Source: Smithella sp. (GTDB lineage Bacteria > Desulfobacterota > Syntrophia > Syntrophales > Smithellaceae). Taken from it: 64,000 nucleotides of DNA. The DNA lies in assembly GCA_012510495.1 (NCBI GenBank), contig JAAZHX010000308.1, forward strand, positions 1-64,000, in the 5' to 3' direction. Under the pieces are notes generated by a model. That model ran no database searches. It was not told the DNA's origin and was given only the letters and a program-made list of their open reading frames with translations. This document shows, piece after piece, positions 48,329 through 56,898 of this stretch. Position numbers and translations under genes: made by a program. The stretch's first letter is position 1; each line of letters opens with the position of its first letter.

Positions 48329-49552
48329 TTACGAGATCTCCTCGATCCCCAGCGGGTATTTCGACAGGACCTCGCAGCCGTCACGGGTGATGACGATGTC
48401 GTTTTCATAGCGGAATCCGATATGCTCGTCGGGCGAGGCGTACTGCATCGCGCAGACGACCATTTCGTTTTCCTGATAGACGTGATCCTGATCCGTCCAG
48501 TAGGGAAGGTCGGGATTGACGACGGCGCCGATACGCCACTCGTCACCGAAAAGGCCGATGCCGTGTTCGCAGGCGGGCTGGATGAAATCGCCGCAGCCGC
48601 GGGACTCGGCGAAGTCCATCATCATAGCGACCAGGGTTCCGGGGGTTGTTCCGGCCCGGTAGTTGTCAATCACTTTTTGAATGATGGCGACAAAATTATC
48701 CGCGTGCCAGCGCTGTCTTTTGGTGGCCGGAGCGATGAGATAATTGTGCGAGTGGTCGCCCAGCGCCAGTTTGAACATGGCGTGAAAATCCAGCATCAAC
48801 GGCTCGCCCGCCTGAATTTCTTTGGTTGTGGGCGGCGTGCAGGCCCCCAGTCCCGTGCGGACGCCGCTGGAAATTTCATTGAGCCCCGCAAAGTTCCATT
48901 CGGAAACGCTGCCCGCCCTGCGCATGGCCAGTGCGGCGATGCCTGCGATCACGGTTTCCGTCATGCCCTTGTAGCCTCCGTTGGAAAGGGCTTCCCGGGC
49001 TGCCTTGTGGCCTTCATCCACAATCAGCGACGCTTTGCGGAAGCGTTCGATCGTGCCCTTGTCCTTGATGAGCGACAAGGCGTCAATAATATCGTGCGAA
49101 TTGACCCATTCAAAATCGAGAAGCGCGTCTTTAAAATGCGTGTATTCCCAGTGCGAGAGATTCCCCTCGGCGGTGTAGGTGGAAATACCGTCTTCAAAGC
49201 CCAGGCGGCCCTTCCGGATGCCGATTTCTTCTTTGATAAAATCCGAAATGGCGGACACCTGATCCATGCCGCCCATCGGCCCGTAGGCACGGACATGGTC
49301 GGGATCAAGCCAGGTTTCGTCGCCCACGCGCAGGGCGTCCACGACAAACGTAAAATAGGTGGGCTGTCCCTCGGGCGGAATGATGACGTAGCTGCGCCAG
49401 GGACAAAATGTGTCCAGGACGAAGCTCATGGTGCGGATGCGCGAGCCGAGATATACGTCAATACCGCGCCGGGCCATTTCGGCCTGGATCGCCTTCACAC
49501 GACCGGGGTTGTCGATATAATATTTATCGGTGGGGTCCAGTATTCTGGTCAT
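48329..49552 (-). CDS. M24-family metallopeptidase/creatinase-like protein
   Basis: A 407-residue pita-bread-fold enzyme. An N-terminal creatinase/prolidase domain (about 1-165) precedes the catalytic domain. Expected metal ligands are visible in MLDFHAMFKLALGDHSHNY (two Asp), HGIGLFGDE (His), NEMVVCAMQY and FRYENDIVIT (Glu). The family covers Xaa-Pro peptidases, creatinase and related lyases, so a precise substrate cannot be named. It lies 15 nt downstream of an SCP2-domain protein on the same strand, likely one operon. Related M24 enzymes in anaerobes sometimes act on non-peptide substrates. Confidence 0.85.
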   Translation of the reverse strand: MTRILDPTDKYYIDNPGRVKAIQAEMARRGIDVYLGSRIRTMSFVLDTFCPWRSYVIIPPEGQPTYFTFVVDALRVGDETWLDPDHVRAYGPMGGMDQVSAISDFIKEEIGIRKGRLGFEDGISTYTAEGNLSHWEYTHFKDALLDFEWVNSHDIIDALSLIKDKGTIERFRKASLIVDEGHKAAREALSNGGYKGMTETVIAGIAALAMRRAGSVSEWNFAGLNEISSGVRTGLGACTPPTTKEIQAGEPLMLDFHAMFKLALGDHSHNYLIAPATKRQRWHADNFVAIIQKVIDNYRAGTTPGTLVAMMMDFAESRGCGDFIQPACEHGIGLFGDEWRIGAVVNPDLPYWTDQDHVYQENEMVVCAMQYASPDEHIGFRYENDIVITRDGCEVLSKYPLGIEEIS

Positions 49553-49567
49553 GATGCAATCTCCCTT

Positions 49568-49966
49568 CTAATACTGTGTTGGAATCTTGGCGAGCACCTT
49601 GTTGAGGCGGTCGGCGACGGCGGCCAGCCTGAGCGCTCGGGCCAGGTTGCCTTTGAGTTTGAGTTTTCCCGTCATCAGCGCTTTCTGCGCGCCCAGCTCC
49701 GCGCGGGAAATCCGGGCGAAGGTGTCGTAGTCGCCGATGATGCGGAACTCCGCCTGCGGCGGTTCGCCCGAGCCCGTTTCGACGCGGGTGACCTTCCCGT
49801 CGCGGCATTCGACAAAAAGAAACTGCTCGCTGCCGCCGGGGCAGTTTTTATAAATATTGGACATGGAGGTGGTGACGTTGTTCATTTTTTCCGGAGTCAG
49901 CTCCGACTGAAGTTTTTGAAGCGCCTCGTCGCGCCAGGACGGGCTTAAATAGGCCAGTAATGACAT
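49568..49966 (-). CDS. SCP2 sterol-binding domain protein
   Basis: A 132-residue SCP2-fold lipid-binding protein, with GDYDTFARISRAELGAQKAL followed by MTGKLKLKGNLARALRL, the typical C-terminal end of the domain. ATG 49966 has AAAGGAGGAAT upstream. In bacteria such proteins may carry fatty acids or acyl-CoA. It is the first gene of a pair with the M24 enzyme, so a shared pathway acting on a hydrophobic substrate is possible. Confidence 0.82.
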   Translation of the reverse strand: MSLLAYLSPSWRDEALQKLQSELTPEKMNNVTTSMSNIYKNCPGGSEQFLFVECRDGKVTRVETGSGEPPQAEFRIIGDYDTFARISRAELGAQKALMTGKLKLKGNLARALRLAAVADRLNKVLAKIPTQY

Positions 49967-50188
49967 GTGGATTCCTCCTTTGGTGGTTTTACCGGGGACG
50001 GGAAGCTCGGGCCCCGGTGAATGTTGCGGGACGATAAATATTCGATGGGAACGCAAAGAAAAAGGGTCCATTTTTTCAGGAAAGTCATACCTTCATAATA
50101 TTTTTGCAAGCAGCAAACGCCATTATGCATACTGAATTTGACCATGGGTGTCAAGTTGAAAGCCGGTCCGGGATTTCCGGTCGGAGCG

Positions 50189-50368
50189 TCACTGGCCCGG
50201 TCGGAATTCAATGATGACGTTTCCCGGACTTTCCCCGTTGTAGCCGCTGTTGTCGCTGCCCGTTTTCAGAAAATCCTCTGGAATGGCGGACGCCGGCCTG
50301 CCGAATACCGGGTAAGCGAGCATCATTCCCAGAATCGCCACAATCAGCCAGTGTCTTTTATTTTTCAT
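50189..50368 (-). CDS. Small secreted protein, 59 aa
   Basis: A 59-residue frame starts at ATG 50368 with GGGGGAAA upstream. It has a basic start (MKNKRH), a hydrophobic helix (about 8-22), and a signal-peptidase-like site in ASA (26-28). The mature part of about 30 residues is polar (FLKTGSDNSGYNGESPGN, then VIIEFRPGQ). No cysteine is present. Function is unknown; it could be a secreted peptide or a small periplasmic protein. It was found by reading the minus strand between the SCP2 and PilT genes. Confidence 0.55.
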   Translation of the reverse strand: MKNKRHWLIVAILGMMLAYPVFGRPASAIPEDFLKTGSDNSGYNGESPGNVIIEFRPGQ

Positions 50369-50552
50369 GGTTTTCCCCCGTTTCTTCAGTCACGGAATAC
50401 GGGATGAATTTGTAAAACCGGCGCCTTGATAAGTCAAGACAAAACTTGATCTCCCGGCCGACGAGAGGCGCCAGGGCGAGAGGTGTTCGTCAGGACGTTT
50501 TGCCGGGACGCCGCGGAGAGTCTCCGTCCTGTTTTGCGCCCCCCCTTTCCGC

Positions 50553-50581
50553 TTGACGGCGGACGGTTTTTCTTTTATAGC
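50553..50581 (+). promoter_or_regulatory. Sigma70-type promoter of the PilT-like gene
   Basis: TTGACG (50553-50558) and TATAGC (50576-50581) are separated by 17 bases. The start codon at 50655 is about 70 nt downstream. Confidence 0.45.
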
Positions 50582-50654
50582 TTCCGCAGTTAAATATTCG
50601 GATTCAGGGAGCGGCGACGCTCCCGGGAGTCGGATTTGAGGAGAGCACAACAGG

Positions 50655-51926
50655 ATGTCTATGGATAAACGTTTCAGTGATCTGATTCTTGCGGCCATCA
50701 GGCAGAAAATTTCGGATCTGCACATCACGGGGGGGTATCCGCTGGTCTTCCGGCGGGATGGCGTGATTCATGCCGATAAAAATGTGAAATGGGCGCACAC
50801 GGAAATCGACAGGTTGGTTAAGGGAATGCTGACCGATCGCCAGCTCTTTACCCTTAGGAAACGCTGGTCGGTCGATTTCGCGATGTCTTTGCAGGAAGTA
50901 CGGGTCAGGATCAACGCGTTTTACACAACGCGCGGGTTGAGTCTGGCCATCCGCCTGCTTCCTGAAACGATTCCGGACGTGACCATGCTGAACCTCCACC
51001 CCTCCCTCAACCAGATTTGCGATCTCCGCAACGGAATAGTGCTGGTCTGCGGCAGCACGGGATCGGGCAAATCGACCACGATAGCGGCCATTATTGAAGA
51101 AATCAACCGGACCCGGCCGGTCCATATCATCACAATCGAGGATCCGATTGAATACCGGTTCAAACCCAAGAAAGCGTTTATCGAACAGCGGGAGGTGGGC
51201 ATTCATGTGCCGTCGTTCAACCAGGGGCTGCTGGATTGCCTGCGGGAAAATCCGGACATCATCTTTGTCGGAGAGCTGAGGGAACCGGATACCATTCGGA
51301 CCGCTCTCACGGCGGCCGAGTCCGGGCATCTGGTTTTCGGAACCCTCCACGCCACGGACGCGGAAGACGCCGTTTACCGGATCAATAATTGCGTTTCCGG
51401 AGAGGGCCAGGAAATCATTCGCTATCAGTTTGCCTCCTCGTTTTCCTGGTTGATCATTCAGCAGCTGGTTCATATCGAGAGAGCGGGCTTTCGCGTGCCG
51501 GTCCTGTCCATTCTGCGGGGCTCATCATCGGTGCGGAGCAGCATTCGTGAAAACAAACTGACGCAGCTGGAAACGATCATGCATACCAGCAGGAATGAAG
51601 GCATGTTCACGACGGAACTCTACCGCAAGGAGTTTATCGACCGCCTTCCTTCCTTTAATCATCCCTACAAGAGTTTCGGCATGGGCGCGGATTCTTCCAA
51701 GGAAAAAGATTACATTTCTTCGCTGATCGATCCCAATGCCGTTCAGAATGTCGTTTATACCGCCAATCTTGACGACGCTCTGGTCAAACCGAAGGAAATA
51801 GGAAAAGACGAAGATTGGCAGCAGTACGTTGTTCTGGAAGACCATGATGTTGACCTGAAGGATATTTTCGAGCAGTACGATCAATTCGACAACCGGTTCA
51901 ATTCCAACGGCTCAAAAGACAAGTAA
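50655..51926 (+). CDS. PilT-like ATPase (type IV pilus retraction/secretion superfamily)
   Basis: A 423-residue secretion ATPase. An N-terminal SDLHITGGYPLVFRRDG (about 17-33) is the typical PilT PAS-like start. Walker A is GSTGSGKSTT near 132-141, then IEDPIEYRF with the Asp box, Walker B-like IIFVGELREPDTI, and GHLVFGTLHATDA (His box). The PilT AIRNLI motif is only loosely kept (SSIRENKLTQL). The C-terminal 80 residues are acidic and unusual. It would power pilus retraction or twitching, or another secretion machine. No pilin or pilC gene is nearby. ATG 50655 is used; ATG 50661 is possible. Confidence 0.87.
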   Translation: MSMDKRFSDLILAAIRQKISDLHITGGYPLVFRRDGVIHADKNVKWAHTEIDRLVKGMLTDRQLFTLRKRWSVDFAMSLQEVRVRINAFYTTRGLSLAIRLLPETIPDVTMLNLHPSLNQICDLRNGIVLVCGSTGSGKSTTIAAIIEEINRTRPVHIITIEDPIEYRFKPKKAFIEQREVGIHVPSFNQGLLDCLRENPDIIFVGELREPDTIRTALTAAESGHLVFGTLHATDAEDAVYRINNCVSGEGQEIIRYQFASSFSWLIIQQLVHIERAGFRVPVLSILRGSSSVRSSIRENKLTQLETIMHTSRNEGMFTTELYRKEFIDRLPSFNHPYKSFGMGADSSKEKDYISSLIDPNAVQNVVYTANLDDALVKPKEIGKDEDWQQYVVLEDHDVDLKDIFEQYDQFDNRFNSNGSKDK

Positions 51927-51988
51927 GTAAAACCGTCAAGGATATCAAAGTCTTTCGATCACCACTGCCGGGCAACGCCAAAAGATAA

Positions 51989-52025
51989 ATCCTGGCCTTA
52001 ACGGGCCGGGATAGTAGTCTTTTTA
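51989..52025 (+). terminator. Possible terminator after the PilT-like gene
   Basis: A 9-bp stem ATCCTGGCC (51989-51997)/GGCCGGGAT (52004-52012) with one T-G wobble and a 6-base loop is followed by AGTAGTCTTTTT. It lies between the PilT-like gene and the CoA-transferase operon. Confidence 0.45.
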
Positions 52026-52080
52026 AGGGCTTATAATGTGAGGGAACATATTGGGTTAATACAAAGAGGAGGAGTGAGAG

Positions 52081-53172
52081 ATGGCAAAATATCTCTACAA
52101 CGAAGAAGCCGTCGCGAATCTGAAACTGGGCGATACATCCGTTCTGGATCGCCTGGTTGATTTTGAATCAGCGCGCGCGGCGCATTTGAAAAAGGAACAT
52201 GGAAAGAAAGATAAACGGATGACGATTGGCGAAGCAGTGGATGCCTTTGTCCAGGATGGCGACATCATCACGGACGGCGGTTTTTCCTATGTGAGGACGC
52301 CGCATCAGGCCTTTCACGAGATCATCAGGCAGGGAAAAAAGAACCTGCAGATGATCGGAGCGCCCAATACCAATCAGAGTTTTTTTATCACCTACGGTTT
52401 GGTGACGCATTCCCACAGTTCCTACACCGGAGCGGAAATGCGCGGAATCGATAAGGTTTATGACCGGGCGCTCAAAGCCGGCAAGATCACGATTCTTTCC
52501 GAATGGAGCCACGGCGGCGTGGCCCAGGCATTCAAGGCCGCCCAGCTTGGCGTTGCCGGCGTTTTCAGCAAACAGATGCTCGGCAGTGACATCGTCCGCT
52601 ATAACCCGTATCTCAAGGTTGTCCAGAATCCCCTGAAAGGTGTTTCTGATCCGGTTGTATTTGTGCCGGCTATTTATCCCGATGTGTCGATCATTCATTG
52701 TCACGCGGCCGATAAGTACGGCAATGCCTACATTTACGGACCCGCCGTGAACGACCTCGCGGCGGCGGCCGCGGCGCGTAAACTGATCATCACGGCGGAG
52801 GAAATCGTTCCCGAAAACGATATCCGCTACAACAAACATGGGCAGATCATCCCGTTCTTCTATGCCGATGCCGTGGTCGAAATGCCTTTTGGAGCGCTGC
52901 CCGGCAGCATGCCCGGATGCTATTACTGGCCGAGGCAATGGTGGGAAAAGTGCATGCGTTTCGGCGGTTCATCCGCGGAAAACAACAAGGCCTTTTGTGA
53001 TGAGTGGATCATGGGCGTCAAAAACCAGTTCGAATTTGTGGACAAGCTGGGAGGCGCCAAATGGATCGCCGAGGCCCGCCGCCAGACCAAGGCCGCGGAA
53101 GCCGACAACGAAGACATTGATTTCTCTTACGAGGAATACACCCTGAAGCATGATTCAGGAATTTACTATTAG
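52081..53172 (+). CDS. gctA: CoA-transferase subunit A (glutaconate CoA-transferase-like)
   Basis: A 363-residue subunit of a family I CoA-transferase. The N-terminal region (about 45-60) has AVDAFVQDGDIITDGGFSY, followed by HQAFHEIIRQGKKNLQMIG; GPAVNDLAAAAAARKLIITAEE and PGCYYWPRQWW are conserved in GctA-like proteins. It would move CoA between an acyl-CoA and a free acid such as acetate, glutaconate or a dicarboxylate; substrate cannot be fixed. The ribosome site is AGGAGGAG (52068-52075). A lone TATAAT box lies at 52032-52037. The partner subunit gene starts 14 nt downstream. Confidence 0.85.
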   Translation: MAKYLYNEEAVANLKLGDTSVLDRLVDFESARAAHLKKEHGKKDKRMTIGEAVDAFVQDGDIITDGGFSYVRTPHQAFHEIIRQGKKNLQMIGAPNTNQSFFITYGLVTHSHSSYTGAEMRGIDKVYDRALKAGKITILSEWSHGGVAQAFKAAQLGVAGVFSKQMLGSDIVRYNPYLKVVQNPLKGVSDPVVFVPAIYPDVSIIHCHAADKYGNAYIYGPAVNDLAAAAAARKLIITAEEIVPENDIRYNKHGQIIPFFYADAVVEMPFGALPGSMPGCYYWPRQWWEKCMRFGGSSAENNKAFCDEWIMGVKNQFEFVDKLGGAKWIAEARRQTKAAEADNEDIDFSYEEYTLKHDSGIYY

Positions 53173-53186
53173 GACAGGAGCAGATT

Positions 53187-53978
53187 ATGCGAGACTTAAA
53201 CGCACCGGCCAATCCACTCGAGACGTTGGCCTATATTATCGCGCAGCAGATCGAAGACCATTCGATTGTTTATATCGGCACGGGAATCCCCATGGTGGCG
53301 GGGATTCTGGCCAAGAAAACCCACGCCCCCAACATTACGCTCGTTTATGAATCCGGCGGGCAGGACCCGATTGAGGGCGATATGCCCTGGTCGGTCGGCT
53401 GTCCCATGACCTGGCGCAAATCCCCCACCATCATGGAGATGTCCTATTCCTTTGCACAGAGTTACAACGGCTATGTGGACATCGGGTTTCTGGGGTTCGC
53501 CCAGGTGGATATGTACGGCAACATCAACACCCACATGATCGGCAAGGATTACCATCATCCCAAAGTCCGCCTGACCGGCAGCGGCGGCAACAACGATCTG
53601 TCGTCGCTCACCGAGAAGATGGTTCTGGTCGGACTCCAGACGCCGGAAAAATTTCCGGAAAGAGTCGATTTCATCACGTCAGTCGGCTGGCTCGAAGGCG
53701 GCGATTCCCGCAGGGAGGCGGGCCTCATCGGCAACGGCCCCGCCGCGGTGATCAGTCCCTGGGGCGTCTATGATTTTCATCCGGTCAGCAAGCGCATGCA
53801 GGCCCAATCCCTGACCCCCGGCGTCACCTTTGAACTGGCCCAGCAGCTCACCGGTTTTGAACTTCTCAAACCCGAGGGAGAGATTCCCGAAACCAGGCTG
53901 ATTACGCCCGAGGCCTTAAAGGTCATCCGCACCGAGGTGGATCCGCGCGGCGTCTTCACCGTCATGCCGGCCCAGTAG
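53187..53978 (+). CDS. gctB: CoA-transferase subunit B (glutaconate CoA-transferase-like)
   Basis: A 263-residue partner subunit. GTGIPMVAGILAKKTHAPN (31-49) leads to the catalytic glutamate E55 in LVYESGGQDP, close to Glu54 of Acidaminococcus GctB. GFLGFAQVDMYGNINTHMIG and GSGGNNDLSS are conserved family segments. The A and B subunits form an alpha2-beta2 or octameric enzyme through a glutamyl-CoA thioester. In a fatty-acid or aromatic-acid degrader it can activate a substrate without spending ATP. GGACAGGAG lies upstream of the ATG. A terminator follows. Confidence 0.88.
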   Translation: MRDLNAPANPLETLAYIIAQQIEDHSIVYIGTGIPMVAGILAKKTHAPNITLVYESGGQDPIEGDMPWSVGCPMTWRKSPTIMEMSYSFAQSYNGYVDIGFLGFAQVDMYGNINTHMIGKDYHHPKVRLTGSGGNNDLSSLTEKMVLVGLQTPEKFPERVDFITSVGWLEGGDSRREAGLIGNGPAAVISPWGVYDFHPVSKRMQAQSLTPGVTFELAQQLTGFELLKPEGEIPETRLITPEALKVIRTEVDPRGVFTVMPAQ

Positions 53979-54036
53979 AGGCCGCGACAAACCGGCGCGC
54001 CGGCTCCAGGGGAAACTTCTGCCGCAACCGGCAACG

Positions 54037-54074
54037 AAATCGCGGGTCCGCACGAAAAGGCCCCGCGATTTTTT
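54037..54074 (+). terminator. Rho-independent terminator of the CoA-transferase operon
   Basis: A 10-bp stem AAATCGCGGG (54037-54046)/CCCGCGATTT (54062-54071) is followed by TTT, giving a T6 run. It separates gctAB from the VOC gene. Confidence 0.85.
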
Positions 54075-54106
54075 CATGTCTGAAAATTCATAAAGGAGAT
54101 GAAAAA

Positions 54107-54691
54107 ATGATTTCACGCATTGATCATGTTTCCATCGCGGTAAATGACCGGCAAAAGGAAAAAGCCGAGCATTTTTTCCGCGACGTTCTGGGAGCGGTTG
54201 CGGGGGCCGGCATGGCCGACCCCGCCTCCAAGTTTTTCTGGCAGATTTATTCCCTGGGCGATTTATCCCGCCTGGAGATCATTTCTCCCACCGGGCCCGG
54301 AAGCTTTCTGGACGGTTTTTTGAAGGAAAGGGAGGCGGGGGTTCACCACATCACCCTGCAGACGCTGGACATCCGCAGGGCGATGGTTCATCTGGAAGCT
54401 CACGGGATTCCCTTTTTCGGATTCAACGAATATCCGGGAGGCATCTGGAAAGAAATTTTCATTCATCCTCGGCATGGTTTCGGAGTTCTGATTCAAATTG
54501 CCGAATTCGAGGCCGACGACTGGCTTGCCGGGCAGGTCAGGTTTCCGGCGGGAACGAAATGGCAGGCAGAAAAAACGCAAAACGGCGCGGAGCTGACCTT
54601 CGCTCATCCGGGCGGCGGCAAGGTTTCCCTGGATCTGGGGCGGGAGGATCTGGCGCGGCTGGCGGAAAAGATCAGGGAATTCCTCGACTGA
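54107..54691 (+). CDS. VOC (glyoxalase/epimerase) superfamily protein
   Basis: A 194-residue protein with the paired beta-alpha-beta fold of the VOC superfamily. Possible metal ligands are His7 (IDHVSIAV), the EIISP glutamate, the GVHHITLQT histidine and a Glu near EIFIHPRHGFGVLIQIAE. This pattern is like methylmalonyl-CoA epimerase, but the protein is about 50 residues longer, with a C-terminal tail (about 140-194) of unknown role. Its place after the CoA-transferase suggests an acyl-CoA epimerase or lyase. AAGGAGATG precedes the ATG. Confidence 0.75.
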   Translation: MISRIDHVSIAVNDRQKEKAEHFFRDVLGAVAGAGMADPASKFFWQIYSLGDLSRLEIISPTGPGSFLDGFLKEREAGVHHITLQTLDIRRAMVHLEAHGIPFFGFNEYPGGIWKEIFIHPRHGFGVLIQIAEFEADDWLAGQVRFPAGTKWQAEKTQNGAELTFAHPGGGKVSLDLGREDLARLAEKIREFLD

Positions 54692-54804
54692 AACCCGGGA
54701 TACTTGTGCGGCGCGTCGTGATTTCTTTGCCTGGGGTCAGGGCGTGATACAACAGGACAGGGGGGCGCAACCCTTGTTCCAGACGGTTATTTCCCTTAGC
54801 GTTT

Positions 54805-55470
54805 TTAGGTTGCAAGGCCGGGCAGCGCGATCCGTTTCTCCAGTCTTCGCGCCGCAAGGACGATGACGGAAATCAGCGCCAGGTAAACCAGTCCGGCCGT
54901 CATATACGCTTTGAAAAATTGAAAATTGGTGGAGGCAACTTCCTGCATCTGGGCGAAAAAGTCATGGTACTGAATTAGAAAAGCCACGGAAGTGTCTTTC
55001 AGGTTCTGGATCACCTGGTTGGTCAGTGAAGGAACGGACATGCGCATCACCTGCGGCACAATAATCAGGCGAAACGTTTCCCGGTGCGTAAATCCCTGGG
55101 ACCGGGCGGCTTCCAGTTCGGTTTTATCCAGGCCGTTGTAGGCGGTCGCCAGATAACGGGCATTGTAAGCGGAAACATTCAGGGTAAAACCGATGACCGC
55201 CACGGTAAATGCCGACAGACGAATACCCAGTTGCGGCAATCCATAATACATGAGAAAAAGATGAACGATCAGCGGCGTCCCGATAAAAAAGGAAACGTAA
55301 CCGTTTGTCCACGTCCTCACGGTTTTGTTGCTGCTGAGCGTCAGGTAAAAGACGCCAATCCCTCCGATCAATCCCGTCAATGACATGATCCCCATGAGCA
55401 GAACGGTGTTTTTCAAACCTGCCAGAATCTGGGGCCAGTAGGCAATCAGGTCTTTTAAAAAAACGTCCAT
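54805..55470 (-). CDS. Polar amino-acid ABC transporter permease (HisM/GlnP family)
   Basis: A 221-residue inner-membrane permease with about five helices. The cytoplasmic EAA loop, contacting the ATPase, is readable as ELEAARSQGFTHRETFRLII. GTPLIVHLFLMYYGLPQLG is the typical conserved second segment. It is the last gene of a four-gene minus-strand operon: binding protein, permease, ATPase, permease. It lies 5 nt after the ATPase gene. Two permeases of this kind form a heterodimeric pore. Confidence 0.88.
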   Translation of the reverse strand: MDVFLKDLIAYWPQILAGLKNTVLLMGIMSLTGLIGGIGVFYLTLSSNKTVRTWTNGYVSFFIGTPLIVHLFLMYYGLPQLGIRLSAFTVAVIGFTLNVSAYNARYLATAYNGLDKTELEAARSQGFTHRETFRLIIVPQVMRMSVPSLTNQVIQNLKDTSVAFLIQYHDFFAQMQEVASTNFQFFKAYMTAGLVYLALISVIVLAARRLEKRIALPGLAT

Positions 55471-55475
55471 AACGG

Positions 55476-56213
55476 CTACCTGTGATCGATAACACTCATG
55501 AAGAAATGTTTAATGCGCGGATCGGCATGGTCGTAAAAGAGGCGCTCGGCGATGTCTTCGGCTACGATCACGCCCTGATCCATAAAAATGATGCTGTCGG
55601 AAATATATTTCGCCAGAAACGCGTCGTGCGTGACGCAGAGCATGGTGACATTCTCCAGAAAAAGCTTGTTGATGACGGTGACTACTTCCCGGGACATTTC
55701 CGGATCGAGGGCGGAGGTCGGCTCGTCCAGAAAAAGTACAGCCGGGTCCATGGCCAGCGCCCGGACAATGGCCGCCCGCTGTTTCTGCCCGCCCGAAAGC
55801 TGTGCCGGATACTTGTTTCGGTGTTCGACCATGCCGACGCGCTCCAGTTCATGCGCGGCTTTTTCGGCAGCTTCCTTTGTTTTCATTTTCTTGAGTTTGC
55901 GCAGGCCCAGCGTCACATTTTCCTCCACCGTCAGATGCCGGTAAAGGGCAAAATGTTGGAACACAAATCCGATGTCTGCTCGAACGCTGCGAATATCCAC
56001 GCCCGGACGGGTGATGTCCTTCCCCTTGAAGATGATCCGGCCGGAAGTCGGCTGTAAAAGCAGGTTTAAACAGCGCAGCAGCGTGGACTTGCCGCATCCC
56101 GATGTGCCCATGACCACTTTGGACTGCCCCTCGGAAAGCTCCAGGTTAATTCCCTTGAGAACAGCCTTGCCGTCAAACGCTTTTACCAGATTGTTTACTT
56201 CAATCAATGCCAT
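55476..56213 (-). CDS. Amino-acid ABC transporter ATP-binding protein (GlnQ/HisP family)
   Basis: A 245-residue ABC ATPase. Walker A is GTSGCGKST (35-43), the Q-loop is IGFVFQHFALY, the signature is QLSGGQKQRAAIVRAL, Walker B is AVLFLDEPTSALDPE, and the H-loop is in TMLCVTHDAF. All catalytic residues are present. It energises uptake by the two flanking permease genes, 5 nt before one and 12 nt after the other. A slight change is GKAVLKGINLELSEGQSKV in the A-loop region, which is within normal variation. Confidence 0.92.
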   Translation of the reverse strand: MALIEVNNLVKAFDGKAVLKGINLELSEGQSKVVMGTSGCGKSTLLRCLNLLLQPTSGRIIFKGKDITRPGVDIRSVRADIGFVFQHFALYRHLTVEENVTLGLRKLKKMKTKEAAEKAAHELERVGMVEHRNKYPAQLSGGQKQRAAIVRALAMDPAVLFLDEPTSALDPEMSREVVTVINKLFLENVTMLCVTHDAFLAKYISDSIIFMDQGVIVAEDIAERLFYDHADPRIKHFFMSVIDHR

Positions 56214-56225
56214 TGGGGTTCCTTC

Positions 56226-56879
56226 CTATTCGGGCGCCAGTCCGGGAATGCGGAATTTCTTTTCCAGCGTCAGGAAAAGCATCACAAACAGCTTGTAAAT
56301 CAAAAAGTAAAGGATCCCGACGGCCAGATAAATTTCCAGCCCCCGGAGCGTCAGGGCGGCCAGGCTCATGGCCTCTTTCATGATTTCGGGAATCCCCACC
56401 GTGTAAGCAAAAGGCGTGTATTTCAAAACGGAGGTAAACTCGTTGATCATGCCCGGAATGGACATGCGAAACATCTGGGGCAGAATAATGTAAAGAAAAG
56501 TCTCCCACCGGTTGAGCCCCGCCGCTTCGGCGGCCAGGATTTCATCAGGGGCGACGGCAGCCATGGCCCCCCGGAATACCTCCGCCAGATAAGCGCCGGA
56601 AACCAGCCCCAGCGTGGCAACCATCGACACAAACGGTGAAATCCGGATGCCGATCCCCGGCAGACCGAAAAAGAAAATAAACAGAAGAACGAGGATTGGA
56701 ATGCCGCGGAACACATACGTATAGACGGCCAGAAACATCCTGGCCGCTTTCCATTGCACCGTACTCAGGACAGCCAGCAGCAACCCGACCGTCAGGCCGG
56801 CGCCGATACTGGCCATGGTCACTAAAATGGTATAGCCGGCGCCTCCGGCAAGAACCGTGAGGATTTTCCAGAAAGTCAT
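56226..56879 (-). CDS. Polar amino-acid ABC transporter permease (HisQ/GlnP family)
   Basis: A 217-residue permease with about five membrane helices and the EAA-type loop ILAAEAAGLNRWETFLYIIL. FRGIPILVLLFIFFFGLPG is the conserved second helix pair. The protein is paired with the 221-aa permease at 54805-55470. The start is 19 nt downstream of the binding-protein stop, so the genes are co-transcribed. Confidence 0.88.
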   Translation of the reverse strand: MTFWKILTVLAGGAGYTILVTMASIGAGLTVGLLLAVLSTVQWKAARMFLAVYTYVFRGIPILVLLFIFFFGLPGIGIRISPFVSMVATLGLVSGAYLAEVFRGAMAAVAPDEILAAEAAGLNRWETFLYIILPQMFRMSIPGMINEFTSVLKYTPFAYTVGIPEIMKEAMSLAALTLRGLEIYLAVGILYFLIYKLFVMLFLTLEKKFRIPGLAPE

Positions 56880-56898
56880 CTGCCAGGTTTACATCCTT

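Noticed and set aside
48233-49948. 571-codon plus-strand frame opposite the M24 and SCP2 genes
   Set aside because: It runs through two genes with clear motifs and ribosome sites on the minus strand.
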